Assembly: GCA_045628085.1 (NCBI GenBank)
Contig: JAZQOZ010000147.1
Span: forward strand, 4,099 to 68,098
Source of the DNA: Firm-04 sp045628085
GTDB taxonomy: Bacteria > Bacillota > Clostridia > Oscillospirales > Ruminococcaceae
DNA: 64,000 nucleotides
Reading direction: 5' to 3'
Positions 7,641 to 15,922 of this stretch are shown piece by piece (within the stretch, counting starts at the first letter, position 1; each line of letters opens with the position of its first letter). The notes below the pieces were generated by a model. It ran no database searches. It worked only from the letters and a program-made list of their open reading frames with translations, and had not been told where the DNA came from. Position numbers and translations under genes: made by a program.

Positions 7641-8543
7641 TCAGATGAGGCTGCCCTTCGGCGACCATACAGCCTCCGGATAGTATTCATCAATCATACG
7701 CTTTACAAGACTGCACTGCTTTGCACGCTTTCTTGCATCATCCTCCGTGCTGTCCCAGCTATGCGTTGCAGCAACAGAACCGCCGGTCTTGAGGTAAAGC
7801 GGTGCAGCAACACGGATCATCTCCGGCACTTCATAGTGACGGATAAAGCCGCCGGTAGACTTCGGGTTTTCCGTATGAATGTCGATCGGGCAGTCTACAG
7901 CCTGTCGCATTGCAGCGAGCATCTGGAGCTGAATATCACGAACAGGATTGATCGAATCCGCGCCGTTCAGTTCGAGCAGCTTTGCAGAACAGGGGTTGCC
8001 GTGACCTGCGTGTGCAGAGATCTTGAAATGGCAGTCAGCCGGGATCTCGCCTGCCTTGCGCATTTCGTTCAGCGCCCAGAGGCATCCCTCATCATAGACA
8101 AGGAAACCGCGGCAGCCGAGTCTTGCGGCACGCTTCACATCCTCGATCGCACGGACGATCTGTTCCTGACCGCGCAGACGATAGCCCATGCGCACGCCTT
8201 CCTCGGTATGAACAGAAGCAGAAGTATCCGTTGTTGCACGCGGACCGACTGCAAGGATCAGGTCAGTCTGCCACTGATGTGCCAGCTCGACCATTTTGCT
8301 GATCTCCTCATCGGTCAGGCGCATAATGCCCTGTGTCTGTGTAACACGGTGCAGATAAAGACCATAGCCGTCCATTGCCTCAAGCAATGCCTTCATAACC
8401 TTCGGTCCCTGAATGCCCGGCACCTCAAAACGGTACTGACCGCCGTCCTTGAAGCGTTTTTCTGAGGTCGGCATATCATAGGCATCTCCGCCCGGCAGAC
8501 CGATCGACTTCAGAAATTCTCTCGTTTGTTCCATGCTGTTCAT
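7641..8543 (-). CDS. Unassigned TIM-barrel-like protein
   Basis: 300 residues, no membrane segment or signal. I do not recognise the family securely. It reads as an alternating beta/alpha barrel: LILAVGPRATT near 95, GCRGFLVYDEG near 145, FKISAHAGHGNP near 175, CPIDIHTENP near 215 and GGSVAATHSW near 255. The strand-end His, Asp and Glu (SAHAGHG, DIHTEN) could bind metal or a phosphorylated acid. It has no obvious signal for PEP mutase (EDKxxxxxNS absent). Its place between the decarboxylase and the HpcH/HpaI gene, with TAAGGAGG ribosome site, makes it part of the same pathway. It may resemble U32-like or other barrel enzymes, but that is a guess. Confidence 0.6.
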   Translation of the reverse strand: MNSMEQTREFLKSIGLPGGDAYDMPTSEKRFKDGGQYRFEVPGIQGPKVMKALLEAMDGYGLYLHRVTQTQGIMRLTDEEISKMVELAHQWQTDLILAVGPRATTDTSASVHTEEGVRMGYRLRGQEQIVRAIEDVKRAARLGCRGFLVYDEGCLWALNEMRKAGEIPADCHFKISAHAGHGNPCSAKLLELNGADSINPVRDIQLQMLAAMRQAVDCPIDIHTENPKSTGGFIRHYEVPEMIRVAAPLYLKTGGSVAATHSWDSTEDDARKRAKQCSLVKRMIDEYYPEAVWSPKGSLI

Positions 8544-8558
8544 AGCTGTGATTCCTCC

Positions 8559-9692
8559 TTAGGTTTCGTTCAGATCGTCGATCAATGCATTGATCGCTGC
8601 ATTGTGATCAAAAATGATCGGCGGCAGCTTACTGTTAAGCCCTTTATGGATCCGGCAGTCAATAAACGCTGCCTTGCCGCAGTCTTTCAGCTTTGCGATC
8701 GCTTCGATCAGCTCCTGCTCATTTTCAACAGCCTTACCGACGGTTGCATAGCCGCACGCCTCTGCGATCTTCGTAAAATCAACCTTATGACCGGCAGAAG
8801 GCTGTCCGCCGACTGATTCATGTGCGCCGTTATTCAGGACAACGTGCAGGAAATTCGGCACATTGTATTTGCTGACCATTGTCATTGCACCCATGTGCAT
8901 CATACAGGCAGAATCGCCGTCCAGACAGACAACATTCCGCTGCGGTTTTTCCATTGCAATGCCGAGGGCAACGGATGACGCGTGTCCCATTGAACCGACA
9001 TTCAGATAATCATGTGCTTTGGTCTCATTCCGGCGTTCGCGCAGGAAAAACAGTTCTCTTGTAGCACGTCCGGTCGTCGCAGAATAGATCGTATCTGCCG
9101 GCATCTGATCGAGAATAACCTCGATTGCTTCTTCGCGGCTCATCGGATATACTGCATCAACATTATTCGCCTTTTCCGCTGCCGCCATCACGCCTTTCGG
9201 GGCGATCAGCGCATAGGAACGGCGATTCTCACGGCAATAGGCAGCCGCCTTTGCGATTTCAGTCTGAAAATCCGCATCATCATCCTTGAGGATGCTGTAG
9301 GGAATATGCATCACATCGAGCAGACCGGGCGTGATCTCGCCCTGAAGCCGGTGCTGCGGATGATTCGGCTCAGTATTGCCCTGACCGCGCCAGCCGATCA
9401 GCAGAATCATCGGAACGGCATAGACATCATGCTCCGCAAGGGATGCAAGCGGATTGATCGTGTTGCCGAGTCCGCTGTTCTGCATATAAACGAGCGGGAT
9501 TTCTTTTGTTGCAAAATAATGACCGCAGGCAATGCCGACCGCATTTCCCTCATTTGCTGCAATGACATTTCGCTCCGGCATATTCGCAAGCGCATAATTG
9601 CAGAAGCCGTTGAGGTAAGAATCCGGCACACCGGTAAAGAAGGTAATGCCTTGTTCTGCAAGTGCTTCAAAAACAAGTTTCTGATCTAACAT
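8559..9692 (-). CDS. Phosphonopyruvate decarboxylase-like TPP enzyme
   Basis: 377 residues, the usual length of phosphonopyruvate decarboxylase (Ppd). The N-terminal Pyr domain has the TPP-activating glutamate in NEGNAV (E48) and YMQNSGLGNTINPL. The C-terminal PP domain has the cofactor loop DGDSACMMHMG (258-268; the usual GDG is GDS) and NNGAHESVGGQP (287-298), a stretch strongly typical of Ppd. Ppd turns 3-phosphonopyruvate into phosphonoacetaldehyde, and sulfopyruvate decarboxylase is a relative. No PEP mutase, the step that would supply phosphonopyruvate, is found in the window. The product would be an aldehyde, matching the aldo/keto reductase gene upstream. Start supported by AAGGAG. 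Confidence 0.82.
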   Translation of the reverse strand: MLDQKLVFEALAEQGITFFTGVPDSYLNGFCNYALANMPERNVIAANEGNAVGIACGHYFATKEIPLVYMQNSGLGNTINPLASLAEHDVYAVPMILLIGWRGQGNTEPNHPQHRLQGEITPGLLDVMHIPYSILKDDDADFQTEIAKAAAYCRENRRSYALIAPKGVMAAAEKANNVDAVYPMSREEAIEVILDQMPADTIYSATTGRATRELFFLRERRNETKAHDYLNVGSMGHASSVALGIAMEKPQRNVVCLDGDSACMMHMGAMTMVSKYNVPNFLHVVLNNGAHESVGGQPSAGHKVDFTKIAEACGYATVGKAVENEQELIEAIAKLKDCGKAAFIDCRIHKGLNSKLPPIIFDHNAAINALIDDLNET

Positions 9693-9701
9693 ACTGACTC
9701 C

Positions 9702-10667
9702 TTACTGTTTGGGCGACGGCTTGAACAGCGTGAAATATCCAGGACTGTCCGCATGGGTGATCCCCCATGCCTGCTCAAATGCAGCAACGATCTCCTCAGG
9801 CAGCGGACCTGCCTTGATCGTATCCATATTCTGCTGCAAATGATGCAGTTTTGATGCACCGATAATAACCGCATCGCCGCGGTCCGCATTCAACATGGAA
9901 TGATAGGCAAGCCAGCGATAGGTTGCCTCGATCGTTGTGATACCGTACTTTTCGCAGACAGATTTCAGCAGATCAACTGCATCGAAAAAGCTCTTTTTCC
10001 AGTAGCGGTTCTGATAATTCGGGCGATGCGTGAATCTGCCGTCGGTCGGTGCATCCTCAAATTTCCCGTAACGTCCGGTCAGCAGACCGCCTGCCATCGG
10101 ATTATAGGCACAGAAACGCATCCCGAAGTGATCGAGACAGGCATTCAATTCTCTTTCCGCCCTTCTGGTCAGCGGATTGTAGATGCCCTCAAAAACAGTC
10201 GGCTTCACCCAGCCGTTTTTATCGCAGAGATGCCAGACATCAGCGACCATCCATGCAGGGAAATTGGAAAGACCAAGCTCCTTGAATTTGCCCTGTTCAT
10301 GCAAATCTGCGCAGGCAGCCAGTACAGATTCAACGGGTGTTGCAGGATCGGGAAAATGCAGATAGAACGTATCCACATAATCGACCTGCAAGCGTTCAAG
10401 CGATTCATTGAGCTGCATATACGCCGCATCGCCGTCCAGTCTGCCCGTAATACGCGGATTGACCTTCGTTGCGATCTTCACACGCTCTCTGCCGATCGTT
10501 TTCAAAGCCTGACCGATCAGCTTTTCGCTTTGACCTTCATTATAGACATAAGCCGTGTCCAGTTCATCATATCCTGCATCAAGAAATGCCTGAATAAATG
10601 CTTCAGAATCCGGTGCAAAGACCGATTCTCCAAAGGTCATCGTACCCAGGATCAGTTTCATGCTCAT
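9702..10667 (-). CDS. Aldo/keto reductase
   Basis: 321 residues. NAD(P)H-dependent TIM-barrel reductase, closest in look to the AKR7/aflatoxin-aldehyde-reductase type. Catalytic pattern: ELDTAYVYNEG (Asp and Tyr, about 35-45), KIATKVNP (Lys), TFYLHFPDP (His) and the cofactor-side ELGLSNFPAW. ATG 10667 is chosen because AGGGA is about 8 nt upstream; ATG 10682 has no site. It would reduce an aldehyde or ketone to an alcohol. Sitting between PrpD-like and decarboxylase genes, it is a natural partner for the aldehyde made by the latter. Confidence 0.85.
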   Translation of the reverse strand: MSMKLILGTMTFGESVFAPDSEAFIQAFLDAGYDELDTAYVYNEGQSEKLIGQALKTIGRERVKIATKVNPRITGRLDGDAAYMQLNESLERLQVDYVDTFYLHFPDPATPVESVLAACADLHEQGKFKELGLSNFPAWMVADVWHLCDKNGWVKPTVFEGIYNPLTRRAERELNACLDHFGMRFCAYNPMAGGLLTGRYGKFEDAPTDGRFTHRPNYQNRYWKKSFFDAVDLLKSVCEKYGITTIEATYRWLAYHSMLNADRGDAVIIGASKLHHLQQNMDTIKAGPLPEEIVAAFEQAWGITHADSPGYFTLFKPSPKQ

Positions 10668-10684
10668 TGCGTTTTCCCTCATAA

Positions 10685-12028
10685 TTATAAATATTGCAGC
10701 AGTTCAGGAACGGTTGAATCAGTTTCTTGCACCAGTGCAAATACCTTTTCACCGGATGCTTCACTGATGCCCGCATACGCCATCAGATCGAGATATCTTT
10801 CATGGAATTCCGCATCATTCAGCGGATTTTCCGGCTCTCCCTTCGGGAAGTCCACACGTTCGGTATAGCTTTGTGCAGCCGTCCTGATCGTGACAACTGC
10901 GGTCTGTTCGGCAGGGAATGCCGCGCTCATTTTCTCATCCGCCGCAACTTTCACCTTTGCAGTCAGCCCGAGGATTTCCTGATCCTTTACCATATCCTCA
11001 CTGAATTCCTGCAAGCCTGCCTTACCGTAGATCAATGCAGCAGCGGTGCTGTACGGAATGCTCATCTTTGCAGAATAAGAACCGGGGATCTCCGTATGAT
11101 CGTGACCGGAGACTGCCAGAGAATAGGTCTGAATGTCGATCTGCTCCACATCAGCAGCCTTGATGCCGTACTGATTGCGCAGATGGATCGCCGCCTCAAC
11201 AGACGGATGCGTATAGCGGCAGGATGCATAGGGCTTTGTATAGCTCTTGGAGATCGCGTATGTGCCGTTGAGCAGGAACGGCTTCATTTCAACATCTGCA
11301 CTGCCGGTCATCATTTTCAGATAGCCGCGCGGCGCACCAAGCGGATCCGGATGTCCTTTGAAGCCCGATTTTGCAAGCTGAACTGCCGTCAGTGCAAGCA
11401 GTGCGCTCTTTGCAACATTATAAGGCTTCAGCTCAGAACCGTCATCCAGAACAAGCAGCATACCGGATGCCGAAACACACGCAGCAGCAAACGCCTGCTC
11501 ACGTTCTTCCTCAGTAAATCCAAGCAGATAAGATGCCGCGATCGCCGCACCAAGTACACCGCAGGTACCGGTCGCATGATAGCCCAATGCTTTATGTCCG
11601 GGCTGAATCGATACTGCCATTGTATATGATGTTTCATAGCCGATGATTGCTGCACGGAGAACTGCATCGACCGTATAGCCGTAACGCTGTGCAAGCGGAA
11701 GCAGCAGCGAAAAAATCGGTGAACCGAGATGAATGATACCGGAGTTTGTTCCGTCATCAAAATCAAGCGCATGACCGTTCAGACCGTTCAGGAAAACAGC
11801 TTCCTTGAGCGTATAGGATCTTCCTGTTCCGATTGCTTTGAATGCGCCCTGTTCCGGCTCTGCAAAATCATAATATTTTGCAAGCTTTTCAGCCTGAAAG
11901 CGGCTGCCTGCGCAGGCAACTGCAAGGTAATCAAGCAGCGAACGCTTTGCTCTTGCATAAACAGCATCCGGAATCGGCTGTGCTGCAAGAGTGCGGATAT
12001 TCTGCAAATATGCCTCGGTCTTTGTCAT
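10685..12028 (-). CDS. MmgE/PrpD family protein
   Basis: 447 residues. The family includes 2-methylcitrate dehydratase, cis-aconitate decarboxylase and iminodisuccinate epimerase, all acting on small di- or tricarboxylic acids. Signs are HALDFDDGTN near 90, GYHATGTCGVLGAA near 150, the KPYASCRYTHP motif near 270 with active-site Lys and His, and an alpha-helical N-terminal domain followed by the mixed C-terminal domain. No other 2-methylcitrate-cycle gene is nearby, so a propionate role is unlikely. It follows the operon's ATP-grasp gene by 21 bp. AAGGATGG supports the start. Confidence 0.87.
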   Translation of the reverse strand: MTKTEAYLQNIRTLAAQPIPDAVYARAKRSLLDYLAVACAGSRFQAEKLAKYYDFAEPEQGAFKAIGTGRSYTLKEAVFLNGLNGHALDFDDGTNSGIIHLGSPIFSLLLPLAQRYGYTVDAVLRAAIIGYETSYTMAVSIQPGHKALGYHATGTCGVLGAAIAASYLLGFTEEEREQAFAAACVSASGMLLVLDDGSELKPYNVAKSALLALTAVQLAKSGFKGHPDPLGAPRGYLKMMTGSADVEMKPFLLNGTYAISKSYTKPYASCRYTHPSVEAAIHLRNQYGIKAADVEQIDIQTYSLAVSGHDHTEIPGSYSAKMSIPYSTAAALIYGKAGLQEFSEDMVKDQEILGLTAKVKVAADEKMSAAFPAEQTAVVTIRTAAQSYTERVDFPKGEPENPLNDAEFHERYLDLMAYAGISEASGEKVFALVQETDSTVPELLQYL

Positions 12029-12049
12029 TGTACACCATCCTTTTTCGTA

Positions 12050-13282
12050 TTAGTTCATTTCAAGCGGCGGGAGCAGATCATGCCGCATCATATCATTGCC
12101 GTTTTCGTCAATGACCTTCACATGATCCGAAATATATTGCTGTTTGGCGTTAAATTCCTCAACAGATGCAGCAAGAATATTCATGCCGGCAACACGGTCG
12201 CTGCTGCTTGTTACACCGCGGATCACCGTGCCCTTGCTGCGGACAGGATGGAATTCATGAATGATTCCCTCTTTTTCGAGTTCTTCAAATCCTTCAAAAT
12301 GATCGAGAACACCCGGCTGACAGTAGATAAAGTCATTGACAACAACCTTATTTCCGGTATCACGCTTTGTCAGATCGGGCACCTTGCCGAGGGTAATGTC
12401 GATTGCAGCGGTGATGACATCCACACCGCTGGAATATTTGATGAGCAGCCATTTCATATTGCCGCCGGTTCGCGCACAAAATTCCAGAACAGAAATACGG
12501 CTGCCGTTATGCAGAAGCTGCACAAGCAGCGGAGAATTGACAAGGCCGAACGCATCTGCGATCTTCTGCGTCACAGTTTCGATCTGCTCCATGATCGTAT
12601 CCGGCACACAAACCGGATATCTGCCGCGGAAAATAACGAAACGGTCATCACTCTTGACCTTGTCGCTGTTGGAAACGCAAAGGATCTTTGCCTTGCCGTT
12701 TACAACAAAAGCATCGACGCTGATCTCCTCACCGGCAAAAAATTCTTCCACAATGACACCGCCGGTACGGCTGATCTGTGCAGCCTCATGATAATACTGC
12801 ACAAGCTCCTCATGCGTGGATGCCTTACGGACACCCTTTGAGCTGTATGCATCCACGGGCTTGATCACAAGCGGATACTGAAGCTGGCTGATCTTTTCCT
12901 CATCGAGCTCCGGCATTTCGATATAACGGGTAGACGGAATGCCGTTCTCATGGAAGATACGCTTCATGCGGATCTTATCCGATACATTCATACCGGTTTC
13001 ATAATCAATGTAGCACGGAAGACCGAGTGCCTCCGATACCTGTGCAACGACCAGAAGTACCTGATCGGCACAGACCGTGATCAGAAAATCAACTTTTTCA
13101 TCCAGCGCGATCTTCTTCACCGCTTCAATATCAAAAATATCAACCTGATAAAAAATATCAGCAAAGGATTTGGCGATCGGCGTAGCGCTGCCGTCCGCCA
13201 GAACAGTTGTGATATTTCGTTCCCGAAGCTGCCGCAGCAGCTCAGCCTGCGGTACACCGCCTGCAAGTACAAGAGCTTTCAA
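12050..13282 (-). CDS. ATP-grasp domain ligase of the exopolysaccharide operon
   Basis: 410 residues starting at TTG 13282, chosen for the GGGAGG site 7 nt upstream. Pre-ATP-grasp domain (KALVLAGGVPQAELLRQL), then ATP-grasp: LVIKPVDAYSSKGVR near 140, IVEEFFAGEEISVDAFV near 180 and ISVLEFCARTGGNM near 275, the Mg-binding Glu and Arg/Asn region. A C-terminal domain completes it. Such enzymes couple a carboxylate to an amine or similar nucleophile using ATP. It is the first gene of the small-molecule module and could attach the module's acid to an amino sugar or amino acid. Distinct from the plus-strand ATP-grasp gene at 3.3 kb. Confidence 0.85.
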   Translation of the reverse strand: MKALVLAGGVPQAELLRQLRERNITTVLADGSATPIAKSFADIFYQVDIFDIEAVKKIALDEKVDFLITVCADQVLLVVAQVSEALGLPCYIDYETGMNVSDKIRMKRIFHENGIPSTRYIEMPELDEEKISQLQYPLVIKPVDAYSSKGVRKASTHEELVQYYHEAAQISRTGGVIVEEFFAGEEISVDAFVVNGKAKILCVSNSDKVKSDDRFVIFRGRYPVCVPDTIMEQIETVTQKIADAFGLVNSPLLVQLLHNGSRISVLEFCARTGGNMKWLLIKYSSGVDVITAAIDITLGKVPDLTKRDTGNKVVVNDFIYCQPGVLDHFEGFEELEKEGIIHEFHPVRSKGTVIRGVTSSSDRVAGMNILAASVEEFNAKQQYISDHVKVIDENGNDMMRHDLLPPLEMN

Positions 13283-13360
13283 TTCGATCCTCCCGATTCT
13301 CTCTGCATGGATCTGACCGCTGCCTTCGCATCGGCATATCCATGATAATTGGCTTTTCGA

Positions 13361-14005
13361 TTATTTTTTGCTTGTCAGTTCGTCTTCTTTTTTGAATTCG
13401 ATTTTTTCGCGTTTCAATACAACTGCAACCGTTTTGAACATGATCTTCAAATCAAACCACAGGCTGAATTTGTCAACATATTCCACGTCGTATGCAATTT
13501 TTTCTGTCCAGGTCAGATTGTTTCTGCCGTTGACCTGTGCCCAGCCGGTCAGACCGGGCTTCATGTCCAGTCTTCTGCGCTGCTCATCGTTATATTTCTC
13601 CGCCTGATACGGCAAAGTCGGTCGGGGACCGACAAAGCTCATCGTACCTTCCAGAATATTGAAAAGCTGCATCAGCTCATCCAGACTGGTTTTCCGGAGA
13701 AATGCGCCGAGTTTCGTGATACGGGTGCTGGAAGGCTCCAGAATGTCGCCGTTCGGCTTATGCAGAACACCATTGACGCTGTATGTTCCTTCCGGCGGCT
13801 GCCGCATGGTACGAAACTTATAGATCTTGAATATTTTGCCGTTCTTTCCGACTCTCTCCTGCTTGAATACGGCACCGCCCTTGGATTCCAGAACGATCGC
13901 GATCGGAATCACGATCAGAACCGGTATCACAGTCAGAAGCAGGATCAGAATAAGGGATACAATGATATCAAACAGACGCTTGACCGCTAATTGAAACGCT
14001 TTCAT
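13361..14005 (-). CDS. Priming sugar-1-phosphate transferase
   Basis: 214 residues. Bacterial sugar transferase (WcaJ/PglC-like) that moves a sugar-1-phosphate from a nucleotide sugar to undecaprenyl phosphate and so starts the repeat unit. One N-terminal membrane helix (about 10-37), then FKQERVGKNGKIFKIYKFRTM, the RxTKLGAFLRKTSLDELMQL region and SFVGPRPTLP, with GLTGWAQVNGRN, the family's core motifs. Short, without the extra transmembrane domain of WbaP. It lies 3 bp after rmlB. AGAGGTG supports the start. Confidence 0.92.
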   Translation of the reverse strand: MKAFQLAVKRLFDIIVSLILILLLTVIPVLIVIPIAIVLESKGGAVFKQERVGKNGKIFKIYKFRTMRQPPEGTYSVNGVLHKPNGDILEPSSTRITKLGAFLRKTSLDELMQLFNILEGTMSFVGPRPTLPYQAEKYNDEQRRRLDMKPGLTGWAQVNGRNNLTWTEKIAYDVEYVDKFSLWFDLKIMFKTVAVVLKREKIEFKKEDELTSKK

Positions 14006-14008
14006 TTA

Positions 14009-15037
14009 TTACACCTCTGCACGATTTCCGTACATTTTCTCATAATAATTTCTGTACTCACCGGAGATGATGGTTTCCCACCATTCCTTATTGTCCAGAT
14101 ACCACTTGATCGTCTTTTTGATACCGTCAGCAAATTTTGTTTCCGGCAGCCAGCCAAGCTCATTATGGATCTTTGTCGGATCGATCGCATAACGCATATC
14201 GTGACCTTTTCTGTCCTCAACATGAATAATGAGCGATTCCGGCTTGCCAAGTTCCTTACAGATCAGCTTCACGATATCGATATTCTTCATCTCATTGTGA
14301 CCGCCGACATTATAGACCTCGCCGACCTTTCCCTTATGGATGATGAGGTCGATCGCACGGCAATGATCCTCGACATAGAGCCAGTCGCGGACATTCAGTC
14401 CCTCACCGTAAACCGGAAGCGGCTTATCATTCAGCGCATTTGCGATCATCAGCGGGATCAGCTTTTCCGGAAAATGATACGGTCCGTAGTTGTTGGAGCA
14501 GCGGCTGATCGTAACAGGCAAACCATAGGTACGATGATATGCCAGAACGAGCAGATCAGCACCTGCCTTGGACGAGCTGTAAGGGCTGCTTGTATGGATC
14601 GGCGTTGTTTCGGTAAAGAACAGGTCAGGTCTGTCCAGCGGAAGATCGCCGTAAACCTCATCCGTTGAAACCTGATGATAACGCTGAATGCCGTACTTCC
14701 GGCAGGCATCCATCAGCGTTGCAGTACCGATGATATTCGTCTGAAGGAAGATCTCCGGATTCTCAATGCTGCGGTCAACATGAGATTCTGCCGCAAAATT
14801 GACAACGATATCCGGCTTTTCCTCCTCAAAGAGCTGATATACACCTTCACGGTCGCAGATATCCAGCTTGACAAAGCGGAAATTCGGATTCTGCATGACC
14901 GGTGCAAGCGTTGAAAGGTTGCCTGCATAGGTCAGCTTATCCAGACAGATGATTCGGTAATCCGGATATGTGTTCAGCATATGGAACACAAAGTTTGCGC
15001 CGATAAAGCCTGCGCCGCCTGTTACGATAATGGTCAT
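14009..15037 (-). CDS. rmlB: dTDP-glucose 4,6-dehydratase
   Basis: 342 residues. Short-chain dehydrogenase-type enzyme making dTDP-4-keto-6-deoxyglucose. GGAGFIGANF (NAD loop, 7-16), STDEVYGDL (catalytic Asp-Glu) and YSSSKAGADLL (Tyr-x3-Lys) are all present. ATG 15037 overlaps the rmlA stop in an ATGA, with GGAGG upstream. rmlC and rmlD, needed for rhamnose, are absent from the operon, so the keto sugar more likely goes to a 4-aminosugar through the DegT enzyme upstream. Confidence 0.95.
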   Translation of the reverse strand: MTIIVTGGAGFIGANFVFHMLNTYPDYRIICLDKLTYAGNLSTLAPVMQNPNFRFVKLDICDREGVYQLFEEEKPDIVVNFAAESHVDRSIENPEIFLQTNIIGTATLMDACRKYGIQRYHQVSTDEVYGDLPLDRPDLFFTETTPIHTSSPYSSSKAGADLLVLAYHRTYGLPVTISRCSNNYGPYHFPEKLIPLMIANALNDKPLPVYGEGLNVRDWLYVEDHCRAIDLIIHKGKVGEVYNVGGHNEMKNIDIVKLICKELGKPESLIIHVEDRKGHDMRYAIDPTKIHNELGWLPETKFADGIKKTIKWYLDNKEWWETIISGEYRNYYEKMYGNRAEV

Positions 15038-15912
15038 GCTTCTTCCTCCGCAAGTGAAATCAGATACTTTCCGTAATCTGTCATTGACAATTCTTCTCCG
15101 CACTGACGAAGCTGCTCTCTGGAAATAAAGCCTCTGCGCCATGCGATCTCCTCAATGCAGGAGATATAGAATCCCTGCATTTCCTGCACGGTCTTTACAA
15201 AATCGCCTGCCTTGAGCATTCCTTCCGGTGTGCCGGTGTCGAGCCATGAAATGCCTCTGCCCATCAGCGTTACCTTGAGACTGCCGGCATCCAGATAATG
15301 GTTATTGACCGATGTGATCTCAATTTCGCCGCGTGCAGACGGCTTGACGTTCTTTGCGATCTGCACAACATCATTATTATAGAAATACAGTCCCGGAACA
15401 GCATAATTGGATTTCGGCTGTGCCGGCTTTTCTTCAATGGAGATCACGCGGTTCTGATCGTCAAATTCGACCACACCGAATGCCTTGGGATTCTTCACAG
15501 GGAATCCGAAGATCGCAGCACCGAATGTTTCAGCCTGCTGCTTTGCATCATTGAGCATCCGTGTCAGATCTTTTCCATAGAATACATTGTCGCCGAGTAC
15601 CAGACATACGCTGTCATCTCCGATAAAATCAGCACCGAGGATAAACGCATCTGCAAGTCCGCGCGGTGTATCCTGCACCTTATACTCGATATGCACGCCG
15701 ATACGGCTGCCGTCACCGAGCAGCTTACGATAATTCGGCGTATCATCCGGTGTCGAAATGACAAGGATATCACGGATACCGGCAAGCAGAAGGACGGAAA
15801 GCGGATAATAAACCAGCGGCTTATCATAAATCGGGAGGAGCTGCTTGCTGACAGCGATCGTATTCGGATAAAGGCGAGTGCCTTTACCGCCTGCAAGAAT
15901 AATTCCTTTCAT
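15034..15912 (-). CDS. rmlA: Glucose-1-phosphate thymidylyltransferase
   Basis: 292 residues. Makes dTDP-glucose from dTTP and glucose-1-phosphate. The N-terminal GGKGTRLYP loop, SKQLLPIYDKPLVYYPL, and GDNVFYG near 110 are characteristic of RmlA. Full length, with GAGGGA upstream. Translationally coupled to rmlB by a 4-bp overlap. Confidence 0.96.
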   Translation of the reverse strand: MKGIILAGGKGTRLYPNTIAVSKQLLPIYDKPLVYYPLSVLLLAGIRDILVISTPDDTPNYRKLLGDGSRIGVHIEYKVQDTPRGLADAFILGADFIGDDSVCLVLGDNVFYGKDLTRMLNDAKQQAETFGAAIFGFPVKNPKAFGVVEFDDQNRVISIEEKPAQPKSNYAVPGLYFYNNDVVQIAKNVKPSARGEIEITSVNNHYLDAGSLKVTLMGRGISWLDTGTPEGMLKAGDFVKTVQEMQGFYISCIEEIAWRRGFISREQLRQCGEELSMTDYGKYLISLAEEEA

Positions 15913-15922
15913 GATGATTCCC

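Noticed and set aside
7278..8465. 395-residue plus-strand frame
   Set aside because: It lies antisense to two real minus-strand genes with good starts and family signs; no promoter or ribosome site.
7641..8543. PEP mutase
   Set aside because: The EDKxxxxxNS motif is absent, so it was not called PepM despite the Ppd-like neighbour.
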